DNA from: JANQGH01 sp039177555
Lineage (GTDB): Bacteria > Pseudomonadota > Alphaproteobacteria > DSM-16000 > Inquilinaceae
Assembly (NCBI GenBank): GCA_039177555.1
Contig: JBCDFV010000041.1
Location: forward strand, 1 to 39,157
DNA length: 39,157 nt
Direction of reading: 5' to 3'
Position 1 is the first letter of the stretch, and every line of letters begins with the position of its first letter. The translations under genes and the position numbers were made by a program. This document shows positions 22,295-30,030 of this stretch, piece after piece. The notes beneath the pieces are model-generated. The model was given only the letters and a program-made list of their open reading frames with translations, was not told where the DNA came from and ran no database searches.

Positions 22295-23464
22295 CTAGTG
22301 CGCGTACGGGTCGGCGGCATCGCGCAGACCGTCGCCAAGGAAGTTGAGCGCCAGCACGGACACCACGACCGCCAGGCCGGGGGTCAGCAGCCACGGCGCG
22401 GTCGCGACCGCGCGCACGTTCTGTGCCTCCTGCAACAGAACGCCCCAACTGACCACCGGCGGGCGCAGGCCGATGCCCAGGAACGACAGCGCGGTTTCGG
22501 CCAGGATCATCGCCGGTATGGCCAGGGTCAGCGTGGCGATGATGTGGCTGACGAAGGACGGCGCCATGTGGCGCAGGATGATGCGCAACTCGCCGGCACC
22601 GTCGAGCCTGGCGGCGGCGACGAAATCCTCCGTCTTCATCGACAGGAACCGGCCGCGCACCTCGCGCGCCAGACTGGTCCAGCCGATCAGCGAGATCAGG
22701 ACCGTGATGACGAAATAGACCGTCAGTGGCGACCAGGCGAGCGGGATGGCGGCGGCCAGCCCCATCCAAAGCGGGATCGTCGGTATCGCCTTCAGGAACT
22801 CGATCACGCGCTGGATGATCGTGTCGGTCCGGCCGCCATAATAGCCGGAGATACCGCCCAACAGCACGCCGAGGAACAGGCTGACGGCGACGCCGACCAG
22901 GCCGATGGACATCGACACCCGCGCGCCATGAATAATCCGGCTCAACATGTCGCGGCCCAGCCGGTCGGCACCCAGCAGGTAGAACGGCTCGCCCGGTTCG
23001 ATGGGCCCGATCAGCTTGTGCTGCATCGGAATGAACCCCATCAGCAGGTAAGGCTCGGACCGGACGAAAAACCCGATGGGGATGATGGCGTCGGGATCGC
23101 TGACGAAGGTGCGGCGCACGGCGACCGGGTCGATCTCAACCGTGTAGCCGTTGACGTGGGGCAGAAAGCGCGACCCGCCGTCTTCACCCTCGACGAACAG
23201 GCCGATCGCCTGCGGCGGCGCGTAGGTGTAGCGGGTATGGGTCTCGCCCGGCGGTTCCGGCGCCAGAAACTCAGCGAACAGGGCGACGAGATAGATCAGC
23301 AGCACGATGATGGCGCTGACCATCGCCAGCCGGTGGCGTTTGAAGCGCCACCACATCAACTGCCATTGGCCGGCGACGTCGGCACGGTCGACCGAATGCG
23401 CCTGTTTGTCCTGCGCCTGGTCCTCCGGATCTGCCGCGCGCGATGATGTCTGGTCCATCGTCAT
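22295..23464 (-). CDS. Dpp/Opp-type ABC transporter permease (DppC-like, long form)
   Basis: A 389-residue permease with a long polar N terminus, an anchor helix near residues 47-68 and a roughly 100-residue extracytoplasmic insertion (from EPPGETHTRYTY to about 160) before LLGADRLGRDMLSR. The transport domain follows with an EAA-type loop (FVAAARLDGAGELRIILRHM) and ETALSFLGIGLRPP. The long form is typical of binding-protein systems of the YejE/AgpC type rather than plain DppC. A second ATG (23458) is possible. It starts 6 bases after the DppB-like gene and lies 7 bases before the ATPase gene. Confidence 0.93.
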   Translation of the reverse strand: MTMDQTSSRAADPEDQAQDKQAHSVDRADVAGQWQLMWWRFKRHRLAMVSAIIVLLIYLVALFAEFLAPEPPGETHTRYTYAPPQAIGLFVEGEDGGSRFLPHVNGYTVEIDPVAVRRTFVSDPDAIIPIGFFVRSEPYLLMGFIPMQHKLIGPIEPGEPFYLLGADRLGRDMLSRIIHGARVSMSIGLVGVAVSLFLGVLLGGISGYYGGRTDTIIQRVIEFLKAIPTIPLWMGLAAAIPLAWSPLTVYFVITVLISLIGWTSLAREVRGRFLSMKTEDFVAAARLDGAGELRIILRHMAPSFVSHIIATLTLAIPAMILAETALSFLGIGLRPPVVSWGVLLQEAQNVRAVATAPWLLTPGLAVVVSVLALNFLGDGLRDAADPYAH

Positions 23465-23470
23465 CGCCGA

Positions 23471-24460
23471 TTACCCATACCGAATGCGCGGGTCGAGCCA
23501 GACCAGCAAGAGGTCGGACAACAGCGTGCCGATCACGGTCAGAACCGACAGGATCATGATGAAGCTGCCGGCCAGATACATGTCCTGCGATCTGAGCGCG
23601 ATCAGCAGAACCGGCCCCGTGGTCGGCAGGTTCAAGACGATCGAGGTGATCGCGGCGCCGGAAACCAGCGCCGGCAGTTCCCAGCCGACCTGGCTGATAA
23701 AGGGGTTGAGCGCCAGGCGAACCGGATAGCGCAGCAGCAGGGTGCGCTCGCCGACGCCTTTGGCGCGGGCGGTCTCGACATAGGGTTTGTTCAACTCGTC
23801 CAGCAGATTGGCGCGCATCACCCGGATCAGGCCCGCCGTCGAGGCGGTGCCGATGATGATCACCGGGATCCACAGATGCGCCAGCAGATCGACCAGCTTA
23901 CCCCAGGACCAGGGGGCGTCGGCATACTCCGGCGAGAACAGACCGCCGACGCTCTGCCCGAACACGGTCAGGGCGACATACATCAAGACCAGCGCCAGCA
24001 TGAAGTTGGGGATGGCGAGGCCGAGAAAGCCGAAGAAGGTGAAGACATAGTCGCCGAGCGAATACTTGCGGATCGCGGAATAGACGCCGATGGGAAAGGC
24101 GACGACGTAGACCAGGATCATCGAGGCCAGCGAGATGACGAAGGTCAACCCGACGCGGCCCCAAAGAATGTCCGCGACTGGCCGCTGGTACTGAAACGAC
24201 CAGCCGAAATCGCCTCGGAAGACGATGCCGGAGATCCAGTTCCAATACTGCACCAGGATCGGCTGATCGAGCGCGTAGCGCCGGCGCAGCGCCTCGACCT
24301 CCTCACTGCCGATATCGCCGCCCTCGGCCTCCAGCGTGGCGATGTAGGTGTCGAGAAAATCGCCCGGCGGCAACTGCACGATGGCAAAGGCCACCACCGA
24401 GATCGCGATCAGGGTCGGGACCATGTAGAGCAGGCGCTTTAGGATGTAGCGGGCAAGCAT
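23471..24460 (-). CDS. Dpp/Opp-type ABC transporter permease (DppB-like)
   Basis: A 329-residue permease: YILKRLLYMVPTLIAISVVA as first helix, then an insertion with ALRRRYALDQPILVQYWNWI, typical of AgpB/AppB-like subunits, an EAA-type loop (ETARAKGVGERTLLLRYPVR) and the LDPRIRYG end. I chose ATG 24460 (MLARYILKRLL) over ATG 24481, which lies next to a strong hairpin. It is the first gene after the binding protein and separated from it by a stem-loop, so its expression is probably lower than the binding protein's. Substrate is likely the compound used by the downstream tartrate-type enzymes. Confidence 0.93.
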   Translation of the reverse strand: MLARYILKRLLYMVPTLIAISVVAFAIVQLPPGDFLDTYIATLEAEGGDIGSEEVEALRRRYALDQPILVQYWNWISGIVFRGDFGWSFQYQRPVADILWGRVGLTFVISLASMILVYVVAFPIGVYSAIRKYSLGDYVFTFFGFLGLAIPNFMLALVLMYVALTVFGQSVGGLFSPEYADAPWSWGKLVDLLAHLWIPVIIIGTASTAGLIRVMRANLLDELNKPYVETARAKGVGERTLLLRYPVRLALNPFISQVGWELPALVSGAAITSIVLNLPTTGPVLLIALRSQDMYLAGSFIMILSVLTVIGTLLSDLLLVWLDPRIRYG

Positions 24461-24483
24461 TGTCCGGGTCCCGTTGGGCAAAA

Positions 24484-24533
24484 GGCCGGCCCCGACCGCT
24501 TGATCCGAAGGATCGCGGCGACAGGGGCCGGCT
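24484..24533 (-). terminator. stem-loop between binding-protein and permease genes (partial terminator/processing site)
   Basis: GCCGGCCCC (24485-24493) and GGGGCCGGC (24524-24532) form a perfect 9-base-pair lower stem. An inner CCGC/GCGG and GATCC-GAA-GGATC stem continues it with only a small bulge and a GAA loop. On the transcript the stem is followed by CTTTTG. It sits in the 85-base gap between the binding-protein stop (24546) and the permease start (24460). Such elements raise binding protein relative to permease by partial termination or 3' protection. Confidence 0.65.
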
Positions 24534-24545
24534 GGTCACCGTCGA

Positions 24546-26471
24546 CTATCCGTCGTTTGTGCCGTCGACGAAATAGTAGGTCGGCGGGTTGGTCGGGCCC
24601 GGCGGGGCGAACCAGTACGACCCCTCGATCCGGTCCGGCACGTTGTGCATGCGGTTCGACACGATGCCGTAGTTCGACAGGGGCACCACGACGCCGATGG
24701 TGTAGAAGCTGTCGGCGGCGATCTGCAGCATCTCGCGCATCAGCTCGGCCCGCTGGTCCTGATCGACCGTCGCGTTCATCCGGTCCCACAGCTCCAACTG
24801 GCGGACCACGTGGGCCGGCGGCTCCTCCGCGCCCTCATTGCCTTGCCACCAGTAGAACCAGGGGATGCCATAGGCGGCATTGTGGTGGATGGGCACCCAC
24901 GGCGTCGGCCTGAGATAGGCGTCGAAATTGCCGCCGGGGAAGTCCTCGATGATCACGTCATGCTCGTTGGCGTTCTTGCGCTGGCGCACCAGCGAGCGTT
25001 CGACCACGTCCATGCGCGCATCGATGCCGACATCCTGCCAGTAGCCGACCACCATCTCGGTGGTATCGACCATGAACTGCTTGTCCGACCGGGTCAGCAC
25101 CGACAGGCGGATCGGGTTGCCGTCCGGCCCCAGCCGATGGCCGTCGGCGTCGCGGTCGGCAAAGCCGGCGGCGTCCAGCATCTCATTGGCCCGATCGACG
25201 TCGTACTCAAGGTACTGGGTCGCCAACTGCTCATTGTACAGTTCCGGAAAGCCCGGAAGAACGGCGGTTTGGGCCGGCGTGCCCTGGCCGATAAAGACCA
25301 GGTCAATGATCTCCTGCCGGTCGATCGCGTGGCTCAGCGCGGCCCGGAAGTCGCGGTTTTGCAAGATCTCGCGCAGGACGGGGTCGCGATGCGCCTGATT
25401 GAACGAATAGGTCGCCAGGTTCGCATCGCTGGGCGTGACCTCGAAGAAGTCGTAGTTGCCGCGCTCCATGTTGTCGAACAGCACGGCGCGGTTTTCGACC
25501 GTGTTGATGTGCGAGGCGGTCATGTCGATCTCACCCGCGATCGCCTTCAGCAACAGAACTTCCGGGTCCTGCACGACCTCGAACACGACCCGGTCGATGT
25601 AGGGCAGCTGGTTGCCCGCGCTGTCGACCTTCCAATAGTACGGGTTGCGCTCGGCAATGACCCTGGTGCCCTCGCCGAACGGCGTGGTCACGATCCAGGC
25701 GTTCAGGGTCGGCTTGCCGCCGTTTAGCCAGAGATCCGTGCGCAAGGTGAACAGTTCCTGCCAGGTGCTGACACCCGCGTCGGCGATCAGTTCGTCGAGA
25801 TTGTCGGCGTTATGGTCGGCATGGAACTGACGCATGTAATGCTCGGGATACAGGGTCAGCGCGTCGCCGCCGATCGCGGTGGTCACCTGGGCCATGCCGG
25901 TCAACAGGCCGGCATTGGGCACCGGGAACGTGATGGTGAAGGTGTGGTCGTCCACCCGCTCGATCACGCCCGGCCCATCGCCGGTGCGCAGATAGGCGGG
26001 GAAGTCGGCCAGATCCTCGTGCTGGAACACCTCGTAGGCGAACAGGATGTCGTCGACATCGAACGGTTCGCCGTCCGACCAACGCATGCCGTCGCGCAAG
26101 GTGAAGGTGTAGACCGTGGCGTCGTCGTTGGCCTCGACGCTTTCGGCGATGTTGGGCACCACGCCCGACCAGTCGGGCAGCCAGTGGACCATGTGGTCGT
26201 AGCCGACCGTTCTCAACGTCCAGGTCTCGGCACTTTCGCGTGCGCCGGTGCGCCAGGTACCGCCATAAACGCCGACGGAATCGACCGGCTCCAGAACCCT
26301 TGGGTTGGCCGGCAAGCGCTCGTCGACCGGCGGCAGATCGCCGGCGGCGACCAGGGCCGAAAGGGCCGGCGCCTCGCTATAATCCTGCGCAAGGACGGCT
26401 GTCGGGCTTGCCATCATCAGCAAGGCGCCGGCGGCCAATCCGAACAGGCCGGATCTGAACCTGACCATCAT
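24546..26471 (-). CDS. family-5 (DppA/OppA-like) solute-binding protein
   Basis: A 641-residue periplasmic binding protein. The Sec signal spans about residues 1-29 (MMVRFRSGLFGLAAGALLMM, cleavage after VLAQ). The mature start PPVDERLPANPRVLEPVDSV plus GVYGGTWRTGARESA is typical of a long alphaproteobacterial subgroup that serves sugar- or amide-type importers rather than plain peptide systems. It has a family-5 fold with WSDGEPFDVDDILFAYE and RAALSHAIDRQEIIDLVFIG. A GGGAGGAGGAA precedes the paired ATGs (26471/26468). The operon continues to 15861 with tartrate-type enzymes, so I infer an acid-sugar, hydroxy-acid or conjugate ligand. Confidence 0.92.
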   Translation of the reverse strand: MMVRFRSGLFGLAAGALLMMASPTAVLAQDYSEAPALSALVAAGDLPPVDERLPANPRVLEPVDSVGVYGGTWRTGARESAETWTLRTVGYDHMVHWLPDWSGVVPNIAESVEANDDATVYTFTLRDGMRWSDGEPFDVDDILFAYEVFQHEDLADFPAYLRTGDGPGVIERVDDHTFTITFPVPNAGLLTGMAQVTTAIGGDALTLYPEHYMRQFHADHNADNLDELIADAGVSTWQELFTLRTDLWLNGGKPTLNAWIVTTPFGEGTRVIAERNPYYWKVDSAGNQLPYIDRVVFEVVQDPEVLLLKAIAGEIDMTASHINTVENRAVLFDNMERGNYDFFEVTPSDANLATYSFNQAHRDPVLREILQNRDFRAALSHAIDRQEIIDLVFIGQGTPAQTAVLPGFPELYNEQLATQYLEYDVDRANEMLDAAGFADRDADGHRLGPDGNPIRLSVLTRSDKQFMVDTTEMVVGYWQDVGIDARMDVVERSLVRQRKNANEHDVIIEDFPGGNFDAYLRPTPWVPIHHNAAYGIPWFYWWQGNEGAEEPPAHVVRQLELWDRMNATVDQDQRAELMREMLQIAADSFYTIGVVVPLSNYGIVSNRMHNVPDRIEGSYWFAPPGPTNPPTYYFVDGTNDG

Positions 26472-26524
26472 TTCCTCCTCCCATGGGATCGGTGTTGATT
26501 TCGGCGTTCCGCCTTTCTGGCCCG

Positions 26525-26560
26525 ATTTCAGGTGACCGGGCTCTTTGCGTCAAATATAAT
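26525..26560. promoter_or_regulatory. overlapping divergent promoters of the tartrate operon and its LysR gene
   Basis: Plus strand: -35 GTGACC (26532-26537), 17-base spacer, -10 TATAAT (26555-26560), 27 bases before the LysR start. Minus strand: -35 TTGACG (26553-26548), 17-base spacer, -10 TGAAAT (26530-26525), 53 bases before the binding-protein start. The two cores overlap. A short AATAT-A-ATATT palindrome (26553-26563) covers the plus -10. This is the usual geometry for LysR autoregulation with activation of the divergent operon. Confidence 0.55.
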
Positions 26561-26587
26561 ATTGGGGGGTTACGATAAGCTGGACTT

Positions 26588-27532
26588 ATGGACGCAACTC
26601 TATCGCTGCGCGAGATGGAAGTGCTGCACGCGGTGGTCAATACCGGGACGATGAGCGCCGCGGGCCGCCAGTTGCGCATCTCGCAACCGGCCGTCAGCCA
26701 ACTGGTCGGCGCGGCCGAACGCCGGCTGGGCGTCAGCCTGTTCATGCGCGAAGGCAACCGGCTGGTGCCGACCGCGGAGTTGCTGGAATTGCAGAACGAA
26801 CTGCAACTGGTTTTCCGCAACGTCGACTCCGCCCGCAGGCTTGCGGCGCTGCTGAACCAAGGGGCCGGGCGGGTGGTGCGCATCGGTGCGACGCCGGCCT
26901 TGGCGACGGCGTTTTTGCCGGACGCCGTGGCCGCGCTGGTCGACCGCTATCCCAACGTGAAGGCCCTGATCCGCATTCAGGAACCCTCGCCGATCAAGAA
27001 CGCTGTCGTGGCGCGCGATTTCGATATCGGGCTGGTCTACGCCGAGACGGGACGCGAGGGGATCGACACCACCGATCTGTGCGAGGCGCCGGTGGTGTGC
27101 CTGATGATGGCGGACCATCCGCTGGCCCGGAAGGCCGCCCTGACGCCGCGAGATCTTTCAGACCACCCGCTGATTTCGTTCTCGCACATGTCGCAGCCTG
27201 GCGTCAGCCTGGACGAGATCTTTGCCGAAGCCGGCGCCCGTCGGAACGTCGTGGTCCAGACCGGCAACTCGTACATGTCGGTGGAATTCGTGCGCAGCGG
27301 GCTGGGCATTGCGCTGGCCGATCCGTTCATCCTGGGTGGCAATACGGCGTCCGATATCGTGGCCCGTCCGTTTGAGCCGACCCGCCTGCTGCGCCCGCGC
27401 GCGGTTCACATCAAGGATCGCCAACTGTCGGCGGCCGAACAGCACCTTATCGCCTGCCTGCATGACGCGGCCCAGGCGTGGTTGGGCCGAAACGCGCATA
27501 TGTGGCAAAGCGGGCAGGCGCGAGGCGGTTGA
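26588..27532 (+). CDS. LysR-family transcriptional regulator
   Basis: A 314-residue LysR protein with the N-terminal winged helix (LSLREMEVLHAVVNTGTMSA, then SQPAVSQLVGAAERRLGVSL) and a substrate domain (from RIGATPALATAFLPD). The effector-site region LISFSHMSQPGVSLDE is seen in regulators of amino-acid/sugar-acid catabolism in this order. It is divergent from the binding-protein gene with overlapping promoters, so it is the likely regulator of the whole minus-strand operon, probably responding to the pathway substrate or an intermediate. Length is normal. The next gene downstream (27662) has its own operator-like region. Confidence 0.92.
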   Translation: MDATLSLREMEVLHAVVNTGTMSAAGRQLRISQPAVSQLVGAAERRLGVSLFMREGNRLVPTAELLELQNELQLVFRNVDSARRLAALLNQGAGRVVRIGATPALATAFLPDAVAALVDRYPNVKALIRIQEPSPIKNAVVARDFDIGLVYAETGREGIDTTDLCEAPVVCLMMADHPLARKAALTPRDLSDHPLISFSHMSQPGVSLDEIFAEAGARRNVVVQTGNSYMSVEFVRSGLGIALADPFILGGNTASDIVARPFEPTRLLRPRAVHIKDRQLSAAEQHLIACLHDAAQAWLGRNAHMWQSGQARGG

Positions 27533-27574
27533 GGCGCCGAGATGGCCCCGGCCATGTCGCCGCCCCGGTCGCGG

Positions 27575-27644
27575 TTTTCACTCTGACTAAAATACGCTTG
27601 CGGCGCCGGCTGATCCGTGATGAAATTTTAGTGACGGTGAAAAA
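27575..27644. promoter_or_regulatory. paired 19-base inverted-repeat arms around a candidate promoter of the XRE-cupin operon
   Basis: The left arm (27575-27593, TTTTCACTCTGACTAAAAT) and the right arm (27626-27644, ATTTTAGTGACGGTGAAAA) are inverted copies matching at 16 of 19 positions, with centres 51 bases apart. Between them lies a possible promoter: TTGCGG (27598-27603), 18-base spacer, TGAAAT (27622-27627). The right arm would cover the start point. The regulator gene begins at 27662, so autoregulation by two bound dimers is a reasonable inference. The TAAAAT in the left arm could itself be a -10 box. Confidence 0.55.
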
Positions 27645-27661
27645 ACACGGCTGGCGGGGGC

Positions 27662-28363
27662 ATGGCGACGGATCTGGGCACCGGTGTGTCGCTGGGGCAC
27701 AAGCTGCGGCAACGGCGTAAGAAGATCGGCAAGACGTTGCAGTCTGTCGCCGATGAGGCGGGGCTGTCCGTCGGCTTCATCTCTCAGGTGGAGCGGGACC
27801 TGTCCTCGCCGTCGCTGTCGTCGCTGATTAACATCGCCGGCGCGCTGGATACAGGCGTCGAGACCTTCATGCGCTCGCCGGTCAAGCCCGGCCCGGTCAG
27901 CCGCCACAACCAGCGGCCGGCCTACACCACCGGCACGACCGCGCCGACCTATGAACGGTTGAGCGACGCGTTCGACGGCAGCCTTCTGAACTCCGTCCTG
28001 ATGCGCCTGCCACCCGGCTATTCGGCGGAGGAGATTGCCCATGATGGCGAGGAGATGATGTTCGTCGTCTCCGGCCGCATCCTGTGCAGTGTCGATGGCG
28101 ACACGCGCCTGTTGGAAGAGGGGGATTCGGTCCATTTCCCCTCGCAGTTGCCGCACCGGACGGAAAATCCGGACGAGACCGCCGCAACCGTGCTGTGGGT
28201 CGGCACCTTGCGGATCTTCGACAATGACGTGCTGGTCAGCCCCCGGGTGGGCAGCGTCCATGCCGAACCGTTCGACCCGGCCCACCATTCACCAAGACAG
28301 GGAAGCGGCCGCCCCGATCACACCATCGCCGGCGGTCCCACGAACAAGGGAGAAGGAAGATGA
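27662..28363 (+). CDS. XRE-family regulator with C-terminal cupin domain
   Basis: A 233-residue regulator: helix-turn-helix at about 12-66 (LRQRRKKIGKTLQSVADEAG, SVGFISQVERDLSSPSLSSL) and a cupin sensor at about 110-190 (YSAEEIAHDGEEMMFVVSGR, LEEGDSVHFPSQLPHRTENP). XRE-cupin proteins such as PuuR control uptake and use of small nitrogen compounds. GGCGGGGGC precedes the ATG. The gene ends in ATGA shared with the binding-protein start, so regulator and transporter are one operon. The tail after the cupin is long and polar (PFDPAHHSPRQGSGRPDHTI). It probably binds the paired arms at 27575-27644. Confidence 0.93.
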   Translation: MATDLGTGVSLGHKLRQRRKKIGKTLQSVADEAGLSVGFISQVERDLSSPSLSSLINIAGALDTGVETFMRSPVKPGPVSRHNQRPAYTTGTTAPTYERLSDAFDGSLLNSVLMRLPPGYSAEEIAHDGEEMMFVVSGRILCSVDGDTRLLEEGDSVHFPSQLPHRTENPDETAATVLWVGTLRIFDNDVLVSPRVGSVHAEPFDPAHHSPRQGSGRPDHTIAGGPTNKGEGR

Positions 28364-29961
28364 GGACTTTGAAGCATACCGTTTCCGCCGCAGCACTGGC
28401 GGCCGCGATCGCGACCGTTCCGCTGGCGGCCGAGGCCCAATCCGTCCTGCGCCTGGACGAGGTGGCGGTCGGCGAGCTGGACCCGGCCAAGGCGACGGAC
28501 TTCGCCGACACGATGTTGATGTTCAACGCCTATGACACGCTGCTGCTGCCTGCCCAGGGCACGGGCGGCCTGGTGCCGCATCTGGCCAGCGACTATTCGG
28601 TCGACGGCAACGACTTCACCTTCACGCTACGCGATGACGTCAGTTTCGCAAGCGGCAACCCGCTGACAGCCGATGACGTGGTCTATAGCTACGACCGGCT
28701 GATCGCGCTGGGCCAGGGCTTCTCGCACCTGTTCCGCGACCATGTGGCCTCGGTCGAGGCGGTGGACGACAACACCGTGCGCTTCACCTTGAACGCGCCC
28801 TACGCGCCGTTTCTGGCGGCGTTGACCCGGCTGCAGATCGTCGACAGCCAGACCGCGATGACCAATGAGCTTGAGGGCGACTATGGCGAGCGTGGCGATT
28901 ACGCGCAGGCCTATCTGTCCGCCAACTCCGCAGGCACCGGCGCCTACACCGTCACCGACCACAACCCGCAGGAACTGACCCTGCTGGCCCGCAATGACGA
29001 CTATTTCATCGACATCCCGGACGGCGCGCCGGACGAGGTGCGGCTGGTCTACGGGCTGGAGGGCGCGACGGTGCGCACGTTGATGTCGCGCGGCGAGCAC
29101 GACATCTCGTCCCAATGGCTGGCGCCGGAGATCGTCCGCGCCCTGGCGGACCGCGACGACATGCACCTGTTCACCGAAAGCGGCACGGGCGGCTTCTACA
29201 TCAAGATGAACACCCAGCGCGCACCGCTGGACGACGTGCATTGCCGCCGGGCGCTGGCCCACGCGCTGGACTATGACAGCGTCATCGCCCTGATCCAGAT
29301 CACCGACGAGGTGGCGCAGGGCGTGCCGGCGAACGGCCCGCTGCCGGCCGGCATGCTGGGCGCCAACCCGGACCTGCCGGTGCCGACCCGCGACATGGAG
29401 GCGGCGCAGGCGGAACTGGCGCAATGCGCCTATGACCCAGCAGACCACACGATCGAGATCTCCTGGATCGCCGAGGTGCCGCTGGAAGAACGGTTCGCGC
29501 TGCTGATGCAGGTGAATTTCCAGGAACTCGGCTTCGACACCGAGGTGGTGCGGGTGCCCTGGGCCTTGTTCACCGAGCGGGTGACCCAGGTCGACACTAC
29601 GCCGCATATCGGCCAGGTCTATGTCCGCGCCACCACGCCGGACCCGGATGCGCTGATCTACAACATGTACCATTCCGACGTGGCCGGCACCTGGCAGTCC
29701 ACCGAATGGCTGAACGATCCGGAGGTCGACGCCCTGTTGGAGGCCGGGCGCAGCACCATCGACCAGGACGAACGGGCGCAGATCTATCGCGACCTGGGCG
29801 CCAGGCTGGTTGACCTGCAGCCGACCATCTATGCCTTCGATACGCAAAGCGTCTATGTCGCGCGCGACGCCGTTGAGGCCGAGACCCTGATGGGCGACGG
29901 CAGTAACTCCTACAGTCTGGACGGCGCGAACTTCATGTTCCGTCACATGAACGTCCAGTAG
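28360..29961 (+). CDS. family-5 (DppA/OppA-like) solute-binding protein
   Basis: A 533-residue periplasmic binding protein with a Sec signal (residues 1-26, MRTLKHTVSAAALAAAIATV, then LAAEAQ). The mature part opens SVLRLDEVAVGELDPAKATD and has the family-5 motif FTLRDDVSFASGNPLTADDV plus VYSYDRL. CRRALAHALDYDSVIALIQ is the usual ligand-lobe region. The ATG overlaps the stop of the regulator gene (ATGA). It feeds the permease-ATPase set that follows and, judging from the HyuA/HyuB genes at the end of the operon, probably binds a hydantoin- or lactam-type compound; this is inference. A stem-loop lies 13 bases past its stop. Confidence 0.93.
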   Translation: MRTLKHTVSAAALAAAIATVPLAAEAQSVLRLDEVAVGELDPAKATDFADTMLMFNAYDTLLLPAQGTGGLVPHLASDYSVDGNDFTFTLRDDVSFASGNPLTADDVVYSYDRLIALGQGFSHLFRDHVASVEAVDDNTVRFTLNAPYAPFLAALTRLQIVDSQTAMTNELEGDYGERGDYAQAYLSANSAGTGAYTVTDHNPQELTLLARNDDYFIDIPDGAPDEVRLVYGLEGATVRTLMSRGEHDISSQWLAPEIVRALADRDDMHLFTESGTGGFYIKMNTQRAPLDDVHCRRALAHALDYDSVIALIQITDEVAQGVPANGPLPAGMLGANPDLPVPTRDMEAAQAELAQCAYDPADHTIEISWIAEVPLEERFALLMQVNFQELGFDTEVVRVPWALFTERVTQVDTTPHIGQVYVRATTPDPDALIYNMYHSDVAGTWQSTEWLNDPEVDALLEAGRSTIDQDERAQIYRDLGARLVDLQPTIYAFDTQSVYVARDAVEAETLMGDGSNSYSLDGANFMFRHMNVQ

Positions 29962-29973
29962 GACGGATCGGTT

Positions 29974-30008
29974 AGGGCGCGCCGGGCCTTACGGGTTCGG
30001 GGCGCCCT
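29974..30008 (+). terminator. stem-loop between binding-protein and permease genes
   Basis: AGGGCGC (29974-29980) pairs with GCGCCCT (30002-30008) around a 21-base loop that contains further GC-rich pairing. CCTTT follows after two bases. It lies in the 69-base gap between binding protein and permease, exactly where the minus-strand transporter operon has its own stem-loop. Weak termination or 3' stabilisation of the binding-protein message is the likely role. Confidence 0.5.
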
Positions 30009-30030
30009 GCCCTTTGGCGCGCGCTCTCCC

